Below are positions 3,808-5,054 of a DNA stretch of 5,054 bases, piece by piece. The notes beneath the pieces are model-generated. The model did no database searches. It saw nothing but the letters and a program-made list of their open reading frames with translations, and was not told where the DNA came from. Each line of letters starts with the position of its first letter. The first letter of the stretch is position 1. The stretch lies in assembly GCA_021778375.1 (NCBI GenBank), contig JAJYCM010000213.1, forward strand, positions 1 through 5,054, written 5' to 3'. The DNA comes from Bacteroidota bacterium. GTDB taxonomy: Bacteria; Bacteroidota; Ignavibacteria; Ignavibacteriales; Ignavibacteriaceae. The position numbers were made by a program, and so were the translations under genes.

Positions 3808-5054
3808 ATGATAACCTCAAAACCAAAGTTGTCTGGTGCAGATATATTTTTTGAGTGCTTAAAAAGAGAAAAGGTTGAGATAATCTTCGGTTACCCCGGG
3901 GGTGCAGTGCTTAAGTTGTATGAAAAGCTCTATGATGTCGATTTCCTAAAACATATTTTGGTACGTCATGAACAAGGCGCAACCCACATGGCGGAAGGTT
4001 ACGCAAAAGCTACGGGCAAAGTTGGGGTAGTCCTTGTAACTTCAGGCCCTGGTGCGACTAATACAGTTACCGGAATTGCCGACGCCTATATGGATTCTGT
4101 CCCTATTGTAATTTTTACTGGACAAGTAGCTACACATCTTATTGGAAATGATGCTTTTCAGGAAGCTGATATTGTTGGCATCACCCGTCCAATAACAAAA
4201 CATAATTTTCTTGTCCGTGATGTTAACGAATTAGCTTCAACAATTAAAAAAGCTTTCTATATCGCTTCTACCGGTAGACCGGGACCTGTTCTTGTCGATC
4301 TTCCTAAAGATGTTATCAATTCTGTATGCGAATTTGACTATCCTGAGAAGATTGAAATGCGAGGATATAAACCGACTTTTTTAGGTCATCAAAATCAAAT
4401 TAAAAAAGCCGCCGATATAATTAAGAAAGCAAAACGACCATTGCTTTATGTCGGAGGCGGCGTTATTATGTCCAACGGATATCGTGAACTTAGGCTTTTT
4501 GCAAAAGAAAATAATCTCCCGGTTACATTGACGCTTCAGGGGCTTGGTGCCTTTCCAATGACCGATGGACAATCACTTGGAATGCTGGGAATGCACGGAA
4601 CTTATTGGGCTAACCAAGCTGTTAATAATTGCGATGTCCTTGTCTCACTCGGAGCTCGCTTTGATGATAGAGTCACCGGGAAAGTTGATTCATTTGCCCC
4701 TAACGCTTATAAAATTCATGTTGATATCGACCCTACATGCATTGACAAAAACGTAATAGTTGATCTTCCGATTGTTGGCGACGTAAAACATGTCCTTGCA
4801 GAATTAGCCGCTGAGTTTGAGGAGGCTCCGGATTTAGCTCAGTGGTGGAAAGAAATAAATCAGTGGCGTGAAGAATGCCCCCTTCATTATGAAAAGAATG
4901 ACGGAAAGTTAAGAACGGAATATATTATTGAAAAACTTTCTGAGAAAACAAAAGGAGAAGCTGTTGTAATAACTGACGTCGGTCAACATCAAATGTGGGT
5001 TTCCCAATACTATAAATTTACCAACCCTCGTTCTCATTTAACGAGTGGTGGACT
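3808..5054 (+). CDS. ilvB: Acetolactate synthase large (catalytic) subunit, 3' end outside window
   Basis: This ThDP- and FAD-dependent enzyme (acetohydroxyacid synthase) condenses two pyruvates, or pyruvate and 2-oxobutyrate, in the first common step of valine, leucine and isoleucine synthesis. The first 415 codons are present of a usual 550-600. ATG 3808 follows AAAGG (3797-3801) at 6 nt, and an in-frame TAG at 3784-3786 rules out an earlier start. Visible motifs: IFGYPGGA (26-33), RHEQGATHMAEGYA with catalytic Glu55, TSGPGATN (78-85), GQVATHLIGNDAFQEADIVG (105-124), RPGPVLVDLPKD (157-168), the central FAD domain with YVGGG (214-218) and ARFDDRVTGK (283-292), and the C-terminal domain start with QHQMW (393-397). 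GQVATxLIG recalls the E. coli IlvI type. The ThDP/Mg GDG...N motif lies past the edge. A small subunit (ilvN/ilvH) would be expected downstream. Confidence 0.97.
   Translation, partial: MITSKPKLSGADIFFECLKREKVEIIFGYPGGAVLKLYEKLYDVDFLKHILVRHEQGATHMAEGYAKATGKVGVVLVTSGPGATNTVTGIADAYMDSVPIVIFTGQVATHLIGNDAFQEADIVGITRPITKHNFLVRDVNELASTIKKAFYIASTGRPGPVLVDLPKDVINSVCEFDYPEKIEMRGYKPTFLGHQNQIKKAADIIKKAKRPLLYVGGGVIMSNGYRELRLFAKENNLPVTLTLQGLGAFPMTDGQSLGMLGMHGTYWANQAVNNCDVLVSLGARFDDRVTGKVDSFAPNAYKIHVDIDPTCIDKNVIVDLPIVGDVKHVLAELAAEFEEAPDLAQWWKEINQWREECPLHYEKNDGKLRTEYIIEKLSEKTKGEAVVITDVGQHQMWVSQYYKFTNPRSHLTSGG

Noticed and set aside
4381..4756. Open frames on both strands inside the acetolactate synthase gene
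   Set aside because: They lie wholly within a gene with full family motifs and have no independent support.
1..5054. CRISPR array, prophage or complete insertion sequence
   Set aside because: No regularly spaced repeats, phage genes or transposase motifs were seen; only the short palindromic element at 2813-2970 is mobile-like.

Overview
The window is a stretch of an AT-rich bacterial chromosome. It holds the end of a phosphate-uptake (pst/pho) operon, a convergent TetR-type regulator, a small membrane protein gene, about 1 kb without a convincing gene, and the first two thirds of an acetolactate synthase large-subunit gene that runs off the right edge. I place it tentatively in the Bacteroidota/Ignavibacteriota/Chlorobi part of the tree. 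The grounds are low GC, mostly weak or absent Shine-Dalgarno sequences, and one intergenic promoter-like site (TTG, 20 nt, TATCTTTG at 3129-3159) that fits the Bacteroidota consensus TTG/TAnnTTTG. This is an inference from style, not from a marker gene.

Left block (1-1564, + strand): pstB, the ATPase of the high-affinity phosphate importer, starts directly after a stop codon (TAA then ATG), so it was preceded by another gene of the operon, by family custom pstA. phoU follows after 23 nt with its own AAGGTG ribosome site. PstB powers import, and PhoU represses uptake and PHO signalling when phosphate is plentiful. Both look complete and intact.

Middle block (1565-2789): a TetR/AcrR-family regulator lies convergent to phoU with 29 nt between them. 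Upstream of it, on the same strand, is an unlisted 58-codon reading frame with one membrane helix. Its stop overlaps a possible TTG start of the regulator, so the two may form a small coupled operon. Divergent from this pair is a 79-aa two-helix membrane protein with a clear GGAGA ribosome site. The roughly 190 nt between the divergent starts contain two short palindromes that are candidate operators.

Right block (2790-5054): just after the small gene is a 158-bp nearly palindromic element with roughly 28-30-bp imperfect terminal inverted repeats, resembling a MITE or dispersed palindromic repeat. Then come a good promoter-like site and about 640 nt of sequence dense in stem-loops before the acetolactate synthase gene (ilvB/ilvI type). 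This stretch contains a broken small reading frame whose end is very rich in Ile/Leu/Val codons. It also has a 10-bp direct repeat, each copy of which sits in a TTAGC...GCTAA hairpin, and a 57-nt hairpin whose pairing excludes one of those hairpins. A long structured leader controlling branched-chain amino acid synthesis is the most interesting hypothesis, but no U-tract terminator was found and the idea is unproven.
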